Below are positions 25,830-34,659 of a DNA stretch of 64,000 nt, piece by piece (the stretch's first letter is position 1; each line of letters opens with the position of its first letter). The notes under the pieces were generated by a model. That model ran no database searches. It was not told the DNA's origin and was given only the letters and a program-made list of their open reading frames with translations. Location: positions 248,001 through 312,000 of the forward strand of contig CAVUYY010000012.1 of assembly GCA_963745775.1 (NCBI GenBank), in the 5' to 3' direction. The DNA comes from Gaiellasilicea sp963745775. GTDB lineage: Bacteria; Actinomycetota; Thermoleophilia; Gaiellales; Gaiellaceae. The position numbers and the translations under genes are program-made.

Positions 25830-25848
25830 TCGTTCGGTGCGTGGCCGC

Positions 25849-26568
25849 GTGAGCCGGCCCGTGATCGGGATCACCGCCTACGCGGAGCCGAGCGCCCGGT
25901 GGGGTGCTTGGGATCTGCCGGCGGCACTCGTTCCGCTCGCGTACGTGCGCGCGATCGAGGAGGCCGGCGGCCGACCGTTGCTCGTGCCGCCGAGCGAGCA
26001 CGGGGTCGAGGAGACGCTCGCCGCGCTCGACGGGATCCTCTTCTCGGGCGGGTCGGATCTCGACCCCGAGCTCTACAGCCAGTCCGCGCATCCGGAGACG
26101 AACGGCGTTCGCCTGGAGCGCGATCGCGGCGAGCTCGCGCTCCTGACCGCAGCGCTCGAGCGCGACCTGCCGGTACTCGCCGTCTGCCGGGGTTCCCAGA
26201 TGCTGAACGTGGCCCGCGGCGGCGATCTCGTCCAGCATCTCCCGGAGGTGGTGGGCGACGAGAAGCACAAGCACACGCCGGGCGTCTTTGCCGATCACGA
26301 GGTCGACGTGAAGCCGGAATCGCGAGTGGGCTCGCTGCTCGGTGAGCGCGCGCCGGTCAAGTCGCACCACCACCAGGGGTTCGGCCGCGTGGGCGAGGGG
26401 CTCGTCGAGACCGCATGGGCCGAGGACGGGACGCTCGAAGCGGTCGAGGATCCGACCAAGCGCTTCGCCGTCGGCGTTCTCTGGCATCCCGAGGAGGGCG
26501 AGGACAGAGCGCTCCTCGAGGCGCTCGTCGAGGAGGCGCGGGCCTACCGGAAAGAGCGGCCCCGCTGA
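25849..26568 (+). CDS. Class I glutamine amidotransferase-like gamma-glutamyl hydrolase (peptidase C26, PuuD-like)
   Basis: A 239-residue C26 protein with the catalytic Cys in PVLAVCRGSQMLNVARGG, an HHHQGFGRVG segment, and the His-Glu pair in GVLWHPEEGED. FSGGSDLDPELY is the oxyanion loop region of gamma-Glu-GABA hydrolases. It would release glutamate from a gamma-glutamylated carboxylate made by the pathway. GTG start (VSRPVIGITAY). It is followed after 13 bases by the aldehyde dehydrogenase, forming one operon. Confidence 0.87.
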   Translation: MSRPVIGITAYAEPSARWGAWDLPAALVPLAYVRAIEEAGGRPLLVPPSEHGVEETLAALDGILFSGGSDLDPELYSQSAHPETNGVRLERDRGELALLTAALERDLPVLAVCRGSQMLNVARGGDLVQHLPEVVGDEKHKHTPGVFADHEVDVKPESRVGSLLGERAPVKSHHHQGFGRVGEGLVETAWAEDGTLEAVEDPTKRFAVGVLWHPEEGEDRALLEALVEEARAYRKERPR

Positions 26569-26581
26569 TGGTGATGGCCTG

Positions 26582-27934
26582 ATGCTGACCGTCCTCAACC
26601 CGGCGACGGAGGAGCCGATCGCCGAGCTCGAGCAGGCCGGCGTCGAGGAGACGGACGAGCTCGTCGCCCGGGCGAAGGCCGCGTTTCCCGCCTGGCGGGC
26701 GGTCGCGCCTCCCGATCGCGCGCGCCTGCTCCGCCGGCTCGCGACGCTCGTCGAGGAGCATCACGAGGAGCTCTCCCGGCTCGAGTCACGCAACGCGGGC
26801 AAGCCGATCACCGGCGCGCGCGGCGAGATCGGGATGGTCGCGGACGTCTTCCACTTCTACGCGGGCGCGGTCGACAAGCATCACGGCGAGACGATCCCGG
26901 TGGGCGGCGGCGTCGATCTCACGTTCCGTGAGCCGCTTGGCGTCGTCGGGCTGATCGTGCCGTGGAACTTCCCGCTCAACATCGCCTCCTGGAAGCTCGG
27001 CCCGGCGCTCGCCTGCGGGAACACCGTTGTCCTGAAGCCGGCGGAGCTGACGCCGCTCTCGGCGCTCCGGCTCGCCGAGCTCGCGCTCGAGGCGGGGATC
27101 CCGGAGGGCGTGCTGAACGTGGTCGTCGGCAAGGGCTCGGTCGTCGGCCAGAGGCTCGTCGAGCACCCGGACGTCGCGAAGATCGGCTTCACCGGCTCGA
27201 CCGAGGTCGGCCGGCAGGTGATGGCGGGCGCCGCGGCGACGATCAAGCGCGTCACGCTCGAGCTTGGCGGCAAGTCGGCGAACGTGATCTTCGCCGACGC
27301 GGATCTGGAGCAGGCGGCGGCCGCTGCTCCGTACGCGGTCTTCGACAACGCCGGCCAGGACTGCTGCGCGCGCTCGCGGATCCTGGTCCAGAGATCCGTC
27401 TACGACAAGTTCCTGGAGCGGCTGGTCGCAGCCACGGCTGCGGTAAGAGTGGGCGATCCCGAGGAAGACGCGACGGAGATGGGCCCGCTGATCTCGGCGG
27501 CTCATCGCGAGACGGTTGCCGGATTTGTCGACGGGACGCCGATCGCATTTCGAGGAGACGTGCCCGAAGGCGCGGGCTTTTGGTTTCCCTGCACGGTCGT
27601 CGAGGCGACGAACGACGATCGAATCGCTCGCGAGGAGGTCTTCGGGCCGGTCGCCGCCGTGATCCCGTTCGAGGACGAGGCGGACGCGATCCGGCTCGCG
27701 AACGAGACGCCGTATGGGCTCTCCGGGTCGATCTGGACGCGCGACGGCGCCCGGGCGCTCCGAGTCGCGCGGGCGGTCGATGCCGGCGTCCTCTCGGTCA
27801 ACTCGAACAGCTCGGTGCGCGTCTCGACGCCGTTCGGCGGCGTCAAGCAGTCCGGGTTCGGGCGCGAGCTCGGGATGCACGCGCTCGAGGGCTACTCGGA
27901 CGTGAAGAACGTCTACATCGCGACGGAGGAGTAG
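26582..27934 (+). CDS. NAD(P)-dependent aldehyde dehydrogenase
   Basis: A 450-residue ALDH with VPWNFPLNIASWKLGPALACGNTVVLKPAE for cofactor binding, GFTGSTEVGRQV, catalytic Glu in LELGGKSAN and catalytic Cys in GQDCCARSR, plus EEVFGPVAAVIPFEDEADAI and PFGGVKQSGFGRE at the end. Complete and unbroken. In this cluster it is expected to oxidise a gamma-glutamylated amino-aldehyde to its acid before hydrolysis by the C26 enzyme. Confidence 0.9.
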   Translation: MLTVLNPATEEPIAELEQAGVEETDELVARAKAAFPAWRAVAPPDRARLLRRLATLVEEHHEELSRLESRNAGKPITGARGEIGMVADVFHFYAGAVDKHHGETIPVGGGVDLTFREPLGVVGLIVPWNFPLNIASWKLGPALACGNTVVLKPAELTPLSALRLAELALEAGIPEGVLNVVVGKGSVVGQRLVEHPDVAKIGFTGSTEVGRQVMAGAAATIKRVTLELGGKSANVIFADADLEQAAAAAPYAVFDNAGQDCCARSRILVQRSVYDKFLERLVAATAAVRVGDPEEDATEMGPLISAAHRETVAGFVDGTPIAFRGDVPEGAGFWFPCTVVEATNDDRIAREEVFGPVAAVIPFEDEADAIRLANETPYGLSGSIWTRDGARALRVARAVDAGVLSVNSNSSVRVSTPFGGVKQSGFGRELGMHALEGYSDVKNVYIATEE

Positions 27935-27936
27935 AG

Positions 27937-28714
27937 GTGGCAGGACGGCTCGACGGCAAGGTCTGCGTGATCACCGGCGCAGGCGGTGGAATGGGACGCG
28001 ACGCCGCGATTCTCTTCGCCGAGGAAGGAGCGAAGGTGTGCGTCGCCGACGCGAGCCGCGAGGGGGTCGAGGAGACGGTGGCGCTGCTTGCCCGACGGCG
28101 CCGCGCTCGGCTCGCACACGAACGTCGCCGACGAGGGCGCGGTGGAGGCCATGTTCGCGGCGACCGCGGCCGAGTTCGGCGGCGTCGACGTGATCTACAA
28201 CAACGCCGGCATCTCGCCCGCCGACGACGACTCGATCCTCGCGACCGAGGTGGAGGCGTGGCAGCGCGTGCAGGACGTGAACGTGAAGGGCGTCTTCCTC
28301 TGCTGCAAGCACGGGATCCCGCACCTGCTCGAGCGGGGCGGTGGCTCGGTGATCAACGTCGCCTCGTTCGTCGCGATCCTGGGCGCCGCCACCTCACAGA
28401 TCTCGTACACCGCTTCGAAGGGCGCCGTGCTCTCGATGTCGCGCGAGCTGGCGGTGCAGTTCGCCCGGCAGGGCGTGCGCGTGAACGCGCTCTGCCCGGG
28501 GCCGGTCGAGACACCGCTCCTACTCCGGATCTTCGGCGACGACCCGGCGGCCTACGAGCGCCGGCGGATCCACCTCCCGATGGGACGGCTGGCGAAGCCG
28601 CGCGAGATCGTCAACGCGGCCCTCTTCCTCGCGAGCGACGAGTCGTCGTACGTGAACGGCGCGACGTTCCTCGTCGACGGTGGGCTGACGGCCGCGTACG
28701 TGACACCGGAGTAG
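27937..28714 (+). CDS. Short-chain dehydrogenase of the amine cluster (one +1 frame break)
   Basis: Begins at a GTG two bases after the ALDH stop. VAGRLDGKVCVITGAGGGMGRDAA is the cofactor motif. After a +1 break at about 28090, again inside GCTTGCCCGACG, the other frame continues with DVIYNNAGIS, INVASFVAILGAATSQISYTASKGAV (Ser, YxxxK) and VDGGLTAAY at the end. Close spacing suggests it acts in the same pathway, for example as an alcohol dehydrogenase on a gamma-glutamylated amino alcohol. Confidence 0.85.
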
Positions 28715-28743
28715 CCGCAGCGCAGAGGCGAAGCGCGGAGAGA

Positions 28744-28766
28744 GCTCGTGCGCAATGAACACAAGC
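28744..28766. repeat. Dispersed palindrome (GTGCGCAATGAACACAAGC type)
   Basis: GCTCGTG and CACAAGC flank CGCAATGAA. The 19 bases from 28748 are identical to 62902-62920. It lies 30 bases past the SDR stop and before the TPP riboswitch, so a termination or insulation role fits the position. Confidence 0.5.
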
Positions 28767-28800
28767 TTCGTTGGCGGCGCGCTACGATTGGCGCTGCCGT

Positions 28801-28887
28801 ACGGGGAGCTCGGGGCAACCGGGCTGAGAGGGCGGACGTGAGCGCCGCCGACCCGAGAACCTGATCTGGGTAATGCCAGCGGAGGGA
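28801..28887 (+). promoter_or_regulatory. TPP (THI-element) riboswitch
   Basis: Contains the conserved CTGAGAGGG block and the ACCTGATCTGGGTAATGCCAGCGGAGGGA block, joined by a GC-rich variable stem (GGGCGGACGTGAGCGCCG...). It ends eight bases before the GTG of the kinase gene, so ligand binding probably hides the ribosome site. It should repress the thiamine salvage/uptake operon when thiamine pyrophosphate is high. Confidence 0.95.
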
Positions 28888-28894
28888 GCTGAGA

Positions 28895-29528
28895 GTGGTC
28901 GAACGGGTCGTCGTCGTTGCCGCCGGAGCGCGGGGGCCGCTTCCCGACCTCGACGGGGCGTTCGTCGTTGCGGCAGATGGTGGCGCCGACGCCGCGCTTG
29001 CGCTCGGGCTCCACGTCGACCTCGCGATCGGCGACTTCGACTCGATCAGCACTGCCGGGCTCGCGGCGTTGGAGCGGGCCGGCACCCGCATCGAGCGCCA
29101 TCCGGCGGCGAAGGACGCGACCGACCTCGAGCTCGCGCTCGACGCGGCGCTCGAGGCCGAACCGCGGCCGGATCCTGATCGTCGGCGCAGCGGGCGGGCG
29201 GCTCGACCACCTGCTCTCGTCGCTCGAGCTGCTTGGGAGCTCCCGCTACGCGCACGTCGAGCTCGATGCGCAGCTCGGCGCCGCTCGCGTGCACGTGATC
29301 CGCCGGACGCGAACGCTCGCGGGCACGCCCGGCGAGCTGCTCTCCCTCCACGCGCTCCACGGCGCGGCGAACGGCGTCACCACCGAGGGGCTCGAGTATC
29401 CGCTCGCCGGCGAGACGCTGGAGCCAGGCTCGAGCCGCGGCGTCTCGAACGTCTTCGCCGCGTCCGAGGCGCGCGTTGCGGTCGAGAGCGGCGTCCTGCT
29501 CGCCGTCAGGCCGGGGACGCCGGCGTGA
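28895..29528 (+). CDS. Thiamine pyrophosphokinase (one frame break)
   Basis: Converts thiamine to thiamine pyrophosphate with ATP. The first frame has VVVVAAGARGPLPDL, FVVAADGGADAALALG, LAIGDFDSIS (catalytic Asp pair) and HPAAKDATDLELALDAAL. After a +1 break near 29160 the second frame continues ILIVGAAGGRLDHLLSSLELL and ends LEPGSSRGVSNVF. Both halves fit the TPK catalytic and binding domains. It is under the TPP riboswitch and its stop overlaps the next GTG. Confidence 0.87.
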
Positions 29529-30565
29529 AGCGGCTCGCGCTCCTTCTGACGGCGCTTGCGCTGGTCGGTTGCGGCGGTGGCGACGACGCGGCCGAGCCGA
29601 CGCAGGTCGTGCTCGTCACCCACGACTCCTTCGTCGTCTCGAAGCCCGTCCGCGCCGCGTTCGAGGAAGAAACGGGCCTGCGCCTGCGCATCCTCCAGAC
29701 GGGCGACGCCGGCGTCGCGCTCAACCGCGCCCTGCTGACGAAGGGGAATCCGGAAGGCGACGTCTTCTTCGGGCTCGACAACAATCTGCTCTCGCGGGCG
29801 CTCGAGGAGGACCTCTTCGAGCCGTACGCGGCGGCGGGGCTCGACGCCGTTCCCGACGTCTACGAGCTCGACGGCGAGGACCGAGTCACGCCGATCGACC
29901 ACGGCGAGGTCTGCCTGAACGTCGACAAGGGCTGGTTCGCCGAGCGCGACCTCGCGCCGCCGCGCTCGCTGGCCGACCTCACCGACGAGCGCTACCGCGA
30001 CCTCCTCGTCGTCCAGAATCCGGCCACGTCGACCCCTGGGCTCGCCTTCCTCCTGGCGACGGTCGCCCGTTTCGGCGAGCCCGGCTGGCAGGACTTCTGG
30101 CGCGGGCTCCGCGCGAACGACGTGCTCGTCGTCGACGGCTGGGAGGCGGCGTACACCGCGCAGTTCTCCGGCGCCGGCGGCAGCAAGGGAACGAAGCCGA
30201 TCGTCGTCTCCTACGCCTCGAGCCCACCGGCCGAGGTCGTCTTCGCCGGCAAGCCGCTCGACGAGGCGCCGACGGCCGTCGTCGAGGACAGCTGCTTCCG
30301 CCAGGTCGAGCTCGCCGGAGTGCTCCGTGGTGCCGCGAACGAAGAAGGCGCGCGCAAGTTGATCGACTTCATGCTCACCGAGCGCTTTCAGGCCGACCTG
30401 CCGCTCTCGATGTTCGTCTTCCCCGTACGCGACGGCGTCGAGCTGCCGGAGGCGTTTCGCAAGTTCGCCGTCGTGCCCGAGCGGCCGCTCGAGCTCGAGC
30501 CGGACGAGATCGGCGAGAACCGCGACCGCTGGATCCGGGAGTGGACGTCGATCGTGCTCCGCTGA
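29525..30565 (+). CDS. thiB: Thiamine ABC transporter, substrate-binding lipoprotein
   Basis: A 346-residue exported protein with a lipobox (LLTALALVGCGGG) giving a membrane-anchored lipoprotein. It is an iron/thiamine-type binding protein: VVLVTHDSFVVSKPVRAAFEEETGLRL at the start, GDVFFGLDNNLLSRA, and NPATSTPGLAFLLATVARFGE at the hinge. The match to ThiB is strengthened by riboswitch control. GTG start overlaps the kinase stop. Confidence 0.9.
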   Translation: MKRLALLLTALALVGCGGGDDAAEPTQVVLVTHDSFVVSKPVRAAFEEETGLRLRILQTGDAGVALNRALLTKGNPEGDVFFGLDNNLLSRALEEDLFEPYAAAGLDAVPDVYELDGEDRVTPIDHGEVCLNVDKGWFAERDLAPPRSLADLTDERYRDLLVVQNPATSTPGLAFLLATVARFGEPGWQDFWRGLRANDVLVVDGWEAAYTAQFSGAGGSKGTKPIVVSYASSPPAEVVFAGKPLDEAPTAVVEDSCFRQVELAGVLRGAANEEGARKLIDFMLTERFQADLPLSMFVFPVRDGVELPEAFRKFAVVPERPLELEPDEIGENRDRWIREWTSIVLR

Positions 30566-32127
30566 GCCGGCTGCCGCTCGTCGCGGCGGTGACGATCCCG
30601 ACGGCTTTCCTGGCGGTCTTCTTCGTCTATCCGCTGGTCACGATCGTCGCGCGGGGGCTCGGCGAACGCGGGTCGGGCACGTTTCAGGCTGCCGAGACGC
30701 TTCGGATCGCCTGGTTCACGACGTGGCAGGCGGCGCTCTCGACGGTGCTCACGCTCGGCGTCGGCCTGCCACTGGCGTGGGTCGTGGGGCGCTTTGCGTT
30801 CCGAGGTCGTCCGCTCGTGCTCGCGCTCGTTCTCGTCCCATTCGTGCTGCCGACGCTCGTCGTTGCGACGGCCTTCGTCTCGGTGCTCCCGGACCGGCTC
30901 GACCAGAGCGTCTGGGCGATCCTCCTCGCGCACGCGTTCTTCAACGTCGCCGTCGTCGTACGAGTCGTCGGCGGCTACTGGGCTGGGCTCGGCCGGACGA
31001 CCGAGGCGGCCGCCGCGGTGCTCGGCGCGGGGCCATGGCAGCGGCTGCGCGAGGTGACGCTGCCGCAGCTCGCGCCCGCGCTGGCCGCGGCCTCCGCGCT
31101 CACCTTTCTCTTCTCGTTCACGTCGTTCGGCGTGATCGTCGTTCTCGGCGGCCCGACGATCGCAACGCTCGAGACGGAGATCTACAACCAGGCGGCGCGG
31201 CTCTTCGACCTGCGAACCGCGGCTGTCCTGGCGCTCGTCCAGCTCGTCGCCGTGGCCGCGATCATCCTGGTCTCAGCTCGGCTCGAGGGGAGGCTGGCCG
31301 GCCGCGCCGGTCCGGCGAGTGCGTGGCGAACGTTGCGCCGCCCACACGGGTGGGAGCGCGCGGCAGTCGCGGCGATCCTCGCCGCGTCGGGCGTTCTGCT
31401 CGGACTGCCCGTCGTCGCGCTCGTGCGCCGCTCGTTCTCGACGCCGGACGGGCTCGGCTTCGACCACTACCGCTCGCTCGGGCGGGAGACGAGCGTCCTC
31501 CTCGTCACGCCGTGGGAGGCGGTCGCCAACTCGCTCGCGTTCGCGACGATCGCAACCGCGCTCGCGCTCGGGCTCGGTGGGCTGCTCGCGCTTGCGCTCG
31601 CCCGGCTCCGAGCGGGCTGGCTCGACGCGCTCGTCCTCCTGCCGCTCGGCGGCTCCGCCGTGATGCTCGGCTTCGGCTTCGTGATCGCCTTCGACGAGCC
31701 GCCGCTCGAGCTGCGGGGTTCGTTGTGGCTCGTGCCCGTCGCGCAGGCGCTCGTCGCCGCGCCGTTCGTCTTCCGGATCGTGGCGCCGGCCATCCGCGCG
31801 ATTCGGCCCGAGCTCCGCGAGGCGGCGGCGTTGCTCGGCGCCTCGCCGTCACGAGTCACCCGCGAGATCGACCTGCCGCTCGCGGGCCGCGCGCTCGGCG
31901 CTGCCGCCGGGTTCGCGTTCGCGATCGCGCTCGGCGAGTTCGGCGCGACCGTCTTCGTCGCTCAGGCGGATCGGCCGACGCTGCCGGTCGCGATCTTCCG
32001 CTTCCTCGGCCGGCCGGGCGCGGAGAACCAGGGCTCGGCGGCGGCGCTCGCCGTCGTGCTCGCGCTGCTTGCGGCCGCTGCGGCTCTCGTCGCTGGACGT
32101 GCCGGCGGAGCCCGGAGCCCGCTGTGA
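30541..32127 (+). CDS. thiP: Thiamine ABC transporter, fused double permease
   Basis: A 528-residue membrane protein with two homologous permease halves, each with an EAA-type loop (EAAAAVLGAGPWQRLREVTLPQLAPAL; EAAALLGASPSRVTREIDLPLAGRAL), as in ThiP/FbpB-type fused permeases. About 12 helices. Proposed GTG start overlaps thiB by 25 bases; no better start lies before the first helix. Its stop overlaps the ThiQ start. Confidence 0.9.
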   Translation: MDVDRAPLSRLPLVAAVTIPTAFLAVFFVYPLVTIVARGLGERGSGTFQAAETLRIAWFTTWQAALSTVLTLGVGLPLAWVVGRFAFRGRPLVLALVLVPFVLPTLVVATAFVSVLPDRLDQSVWAILLAHAFFNVAVVVRVVGGYWAGLGRTTEAAAAVLGAGPWQRLREVTLPQLAPALAAASALTFLFSFTSFGVIVVLGGPTIATLETEIYNQAARLFDLRTAAVLALVQLVAVAAIILVSARLEGRLAGRAGPASAWRTLRRPHGWERAAVAAILAASGVLLGLPVVALVRRSFSTPDGLGFDHYRSLGRETSVLLVTPWEAVANSLAFATIATALALGLGGLLALALARLRAGWLDALVLLPLGGSAVMLGFGFVIAFDEPPLELRGSLWLVPVAQALVAAPFVFRIVAPAIRAIRPELREAAALLGASPSRVTREIDLPLAGRALGAAAGFAFAIALGEFGATVFVAQADRPTLPVAIFRFLGRPGAENQGSAAALAVVLALLAAAAALVAGRAGGARSPL

Positions 32128-33077
32128 GCCTGCGGGCGGACGATCTTGCGGTGAGCTTCGACGGCGTCGCGGCGCTCGACGGCGCTTCCCTCGAGGTCGG
32201 CGACGGCGAGACGCTCGCCCTGCTCGGACCGAGCGGCTCCGGCAAGTCGACGCTCCTCCGTGCGATCGCCGGCCTGCAACGGCTCGACCGCGGGTGCGTC
32301 TTCCTAGACGAGCGCGACCTCGCCGCGACGCCACCGCACCGGCGCGGGATCGGGCTGATGTTCCAGGAGCACGCGCTCTTCCCGCATCGCGACGTCGCCG
32401 GGAACGTCGGCTTCGGGCTCCGCATGGCCGGCCGTCCCAAGCCGGAGATCCGCAGCCGCGTCGCCGAGCTGCTCGACCTCGTCGGGCTCACGGAAATGGG
32501 TCGGCGCTCGGTCGAGACTCTTTCCGGCGGCGAGCAGCAGCGGGTAGCGCTGGCGCGGGCGCTCGCGACCGAGCCGCGCGTGCTGCTGCTCGACGAGCCG
32601 CTCGGCTCGCTCGACCGGCCGCTCCACGACCGGCTCCTGACGGAGCTGGCCGAGCTCTTCGCGCGACTCGGCCTAACGGTTCTCTATGTCACGCACGACG
32701 TGGCCGAGGCGTTCGCGCTCGGCGATCGCGTCGCGGTGATGCGGGCCGGACGGATCGCCCAGACGGCGACGCCGGACGCGCTCTGGTCGCAGCCCGCCGA
32801 CGGCTGGATTGCGCGGTTCGTCGGGCTCACGAACGTCGAGCCACTCGGAAGCGAGGTTCGGATCACGCGACCCGACGCGATCCGAGTCGAGCCCGATCCC
32901 GACGGTGACGCGGTCGTGCTGCGCTCGGAGCGTCATGGCGCCACCGTCACTCTCACGATCCGCGACGCCGCAGGTCGCGAGCTCGAAGCGGCCGTGACCG
33001 GAGTCGATGTTCCCGCACCTGGCGAGCGTGTCTCGCTCGAGATCGACCCGGCGGGCGTCGTCGTCGTCCCTGCGTAA
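32124..33077 (+). CDS. thiQ: Thiamine ABC transporter, ATP-binding protein
   Basis: A 317-residue ABC ATPase: Walker A GPSGSGKSTLL, Q-loop MFQEHALFPHRDV, signature LSGGEQQRVALARAL, Walker B VLLLDEPLGSLD and H-loop VTHDVAEA. A C-terminal beta domain of about 100 residues (TNVEPLGSEVRIT...LEIDPAGVVVV) resembles the TOBE-type regulatory domain. GTG start within the ThiP stop. Last gene of the riboswitch operon. Confidence 0.9.
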   Translation: MSLRADDLAVSFDGVAALDGASLEVGDGETLALLGPSGSGKSTLLRAIAGLQRLDRGCVFLDERDLAATPPHRRGIGLMFQEHALFPHRDVAGNVGFGLRMAGRPKPEIRSRVAELLDLVGLTEMGRRSVETLSGGEQQRVALARALATEPRVLLLDEPLGSLDRPLHDRLLTELAELFARLGLTVLYVTHDVAEAFALGDRVAVMRAGRIAQTATPDALWSQPADGWIARFVGLTNVEPLGSEVRITRPDAIRVEPDPDGDAVVLRSERHGATVTLTIRDAAGRELEAAVTGVDVPAPGERVSLEIDPAGVVVVPA

Positions 33078-33078
33078 C

Positions 33079-33705
33079 TCAGTACACGCCGGGAACGAGC
33101 CGGAACGGGGTTCGCGCCGCGTACTCCTGGTAGCGCTGATCCCGGCAGAGGAGCCGCTCTTCGAGCGTCATCCGCAGAAGTTGCCCGGCCAGGCAGAGCC
33201 CGAGCAGGGCGAGGTTGCGCAGGGCGGGATACGCGAGGACGTAGCCGACGAAGGTGACGAGGTACGAGGCGTAGAGGGGATGGCGCACGAAGCGGTACAT
33301 CCCGGAGGTCTTGACGCCTCGATTGGCGGGCGCGAGCCCGAACGAGCGGCTCAGCGTCGCGAGCGCGACGATCGCCATCGAGAGCCCGAGGAGCTGGATC
33401 GGGATCGTCACGAAGCTCGGCACGCCGCTGCGTTCGATCGGCGCCATCAGGAGCGTCGAGAACGTCCCGAGCGCCGTGGCGGTGAGTGCGAGCGCCGACA
33501 CGTTCGCGGCCGACGCCTCGCGGCGGAAGAGGAACATCGTCACGACCATCGTCTCCAGCACGACGATCGCGAGGAGCGTCAGCTCACCGGTCTCGAGAAA
33601 CGCCCGCGTATGGATGAAGATGAAGAGCGACCAGAGCGCGGCGAGCCCGACGTTGAGGAGCAACGCGGAGACCCCTCGCGCCGTGACGGCATGTCCGCGT
33701 CGCAT
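33079..33705 (-). CDS. Membrane isoprenylcysteine/phospholipid methyltransferase family protein
   Basis: A 208-residue protein with five or six helices and the C-terminal signature of the ICMT/PEMT group: GMYRFVRHPLYASYLVTFVG and EERLLCRDQRYQEYAARTPFRLVPGVY (S-adenosylmethionine and head-group binding). The substrate is a membrane lipid or prenyl compound; not predictable. Convergent with thiQ (stops one base apart). Confidence 0.82.
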   Translation of the reverse strand: MRRGHAVTARGVSALLLNVGLAALWSLFIFIHTRAFLETGELTLLAIVVLETMVVTMFLFRREASAANVSALALTATALGTFSTLLMAPIERSGVPSFVTIPIQLLGLSMAIVALATLSRSFGLAPANRGVKTSGMYRFVRHPLYASYLVTFVGYVLAYPALRNLALLGLCLAGQLLRMTLEERLLCRDQRYQEYAARTPFRLVPGVY

Positions 33706-33774
33706 TACAGGTTGCGTCGGCGGCGAGCGGCCGCCGCGGCATGCCTCGATCGAGGGATGGCCGCCGGTGGGCGG

Positions 33775-34269
33775 CTAGGCGCCGACGACCTGGACGAGCC
33801 AGCGGCGATCGCGCGCGCGGTCGAGCTCGAGGAAGAGAACGCGCTGCCAGGTGCCGAGGCAGAGCTCGCCGTCGCGGACGGGGATCGACTCGCCCGCAGG
33901 GCCGAGCAGCATCGACATGCAGTGCGAGTGCCCGTTCCCGAAGTCCATGTCCTCGGGACAGATGTTCTCCGTCCGCTTGTCCCAGTCGTCGTGGGCGTAG
34001 TAGTGGTCGCTCGGGACGAGCCGGCGGAGGAGAACCGCGAAGTCCTCGAGGAAGCCGCTCTCGAACTCGTTCACCCGCACCGAGCAGGTCGTGTGCGGCG
34101 AGTAGACGCAGCAGATGCCGTCCTTGACCCCGCTGGCGGCGACCGCGTCGCGCACCTCGTCGGTGATGTCCTTGACGGAGAGGCCTCCCGCCGTCCGGAG
34201 CTCGGTCTCCTGCTGGTAGGCCTTCACGGTCTGCTGTGTCCTCTCGTAGGCGGCCAAAGTGATGGACAT
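33775..34269 (-). CDS. YjbQ/UPF0047 family protein
   Basis: A 164-residue protein, about 25 residues longer at the N-terminus than the usual core. The family block is GICCVYSPHTTCSVRVNEFESG, and HDDWDKRTENICPEDMDFGNGHSHCMSMLLG with LGTWQRVLFLELD completes the UPF0047 fold. Family members show weak thiamine-phosphate synthase activity, so its place 0.7 kb from a thiamine uptake operon may be meaningful. It is divergent from the CAU tRNA gene. Confidence 0.88.
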   Translation of the reverse strand: MSITLAAYERTQQTVKAYQQETELRTAGGLSVKDITDEVRDAVAASGVKDGICCVYSPHTTCSVRVNEFESGFLEDFAVLLRRLVPSDHYYAHDDWDKRTENICPEDMDFGNGHSHCMSMLLGPAGESIPVRDGELCLGTWQRVLFLELDRARDRRWLVQVVGA

Positions 34270-34322
34270 TGTGACAGCCGCGCGTCGAGCACCGCCGATT
34301 CGAGGTTACGCTCAGCCGCAGC

Positions 34323-34396
34323 GGGCCCGTAGCTCAGCTGGTCAGAGCAGCCGACTCATAATCGGTAGGTCCCTGGTTCGAGTCCAGGCGGGCCCA
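34323..34396 (+). tRNA. tRNA with CAU anticodon (elongator Met or Ile2)
   Basis: Full cloverleaf: acceptor GGGCCCG/CGGGCCC, D-arm GCTCAGCTGGTCAGAGC, anticodon arm GCCGA-CTCATAA-TCGGT with CAU, T-arm CCTGGTTCGAGTCCAGG, discriminator A, no encoded CCA. Sequence alone does not decide between elongator Met and the lysidine-modified Ile2; the acceptor and anticodon-stem pattern recalls actinobacterial Ile2. It is the left boundary of the protease island. Confidence 0.95.
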
Positions 34397-34403
34397 AACA
34401 GAT

Positions 34404-34440
34404 CCCGCTTGTCTAGTGCGCTTTGGCTTAGACAAGCGGG
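34404..34440 (+). terminator. Hairpin after the tRNA
   Basis: CCCGCTTGTCTA pairs with TAGACAAGCGGG (with mismatches near the loop). A covarying copy at 39838-39874 has CCCGCTTGCCTA/TAGGCAGGCGGG. Probably the tRNA terminator, duplicated with the island boundary. Confidence 0.65.
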
Positions 34441-34552
34441 ACGGGCGTGCCAGAGAGAAGCCCTGAAAGCTCATGCGGTGGCGTCCCCGGTGCCGCCCTC
34501 GCTGCCCCCGTTCCGGAGACTTCCGGTGCCAACATTTGCGCCGCTTGTGATC

Positions 34553-34658
34553 GGGGGCGCGCCTCCAAGGAGCTGCGGCTCTCCTAGTCCGATCCGGGCG
34601 AGACGAGTGCCACAGGAGGAAACGGCCCTCGCGTAGCACGGTCGCTGGGGCGACCCCC
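34553..34658 (+). repeat. Island structured element, copy 1 (degenerate, forward)
   Basis: GGGGGCGCGCC at the left and GGGGCGACCCCC at the right close an imperfect outer stem. The inner GGAG...CTCTCC hairpin and CGATC...CGGTCG stem of the other copies are recognisable, but loops differ. It is the most diverged copy. Confidence 0.45.
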
Positions 34659-34659
34659 G

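Noticed and set aside
34334..34420. Protein-like ending DSNQGPTDYESAALTS on the minus strand
   Set aside because: This is the well-known antisense translation of a tRNA gene, not a protein.
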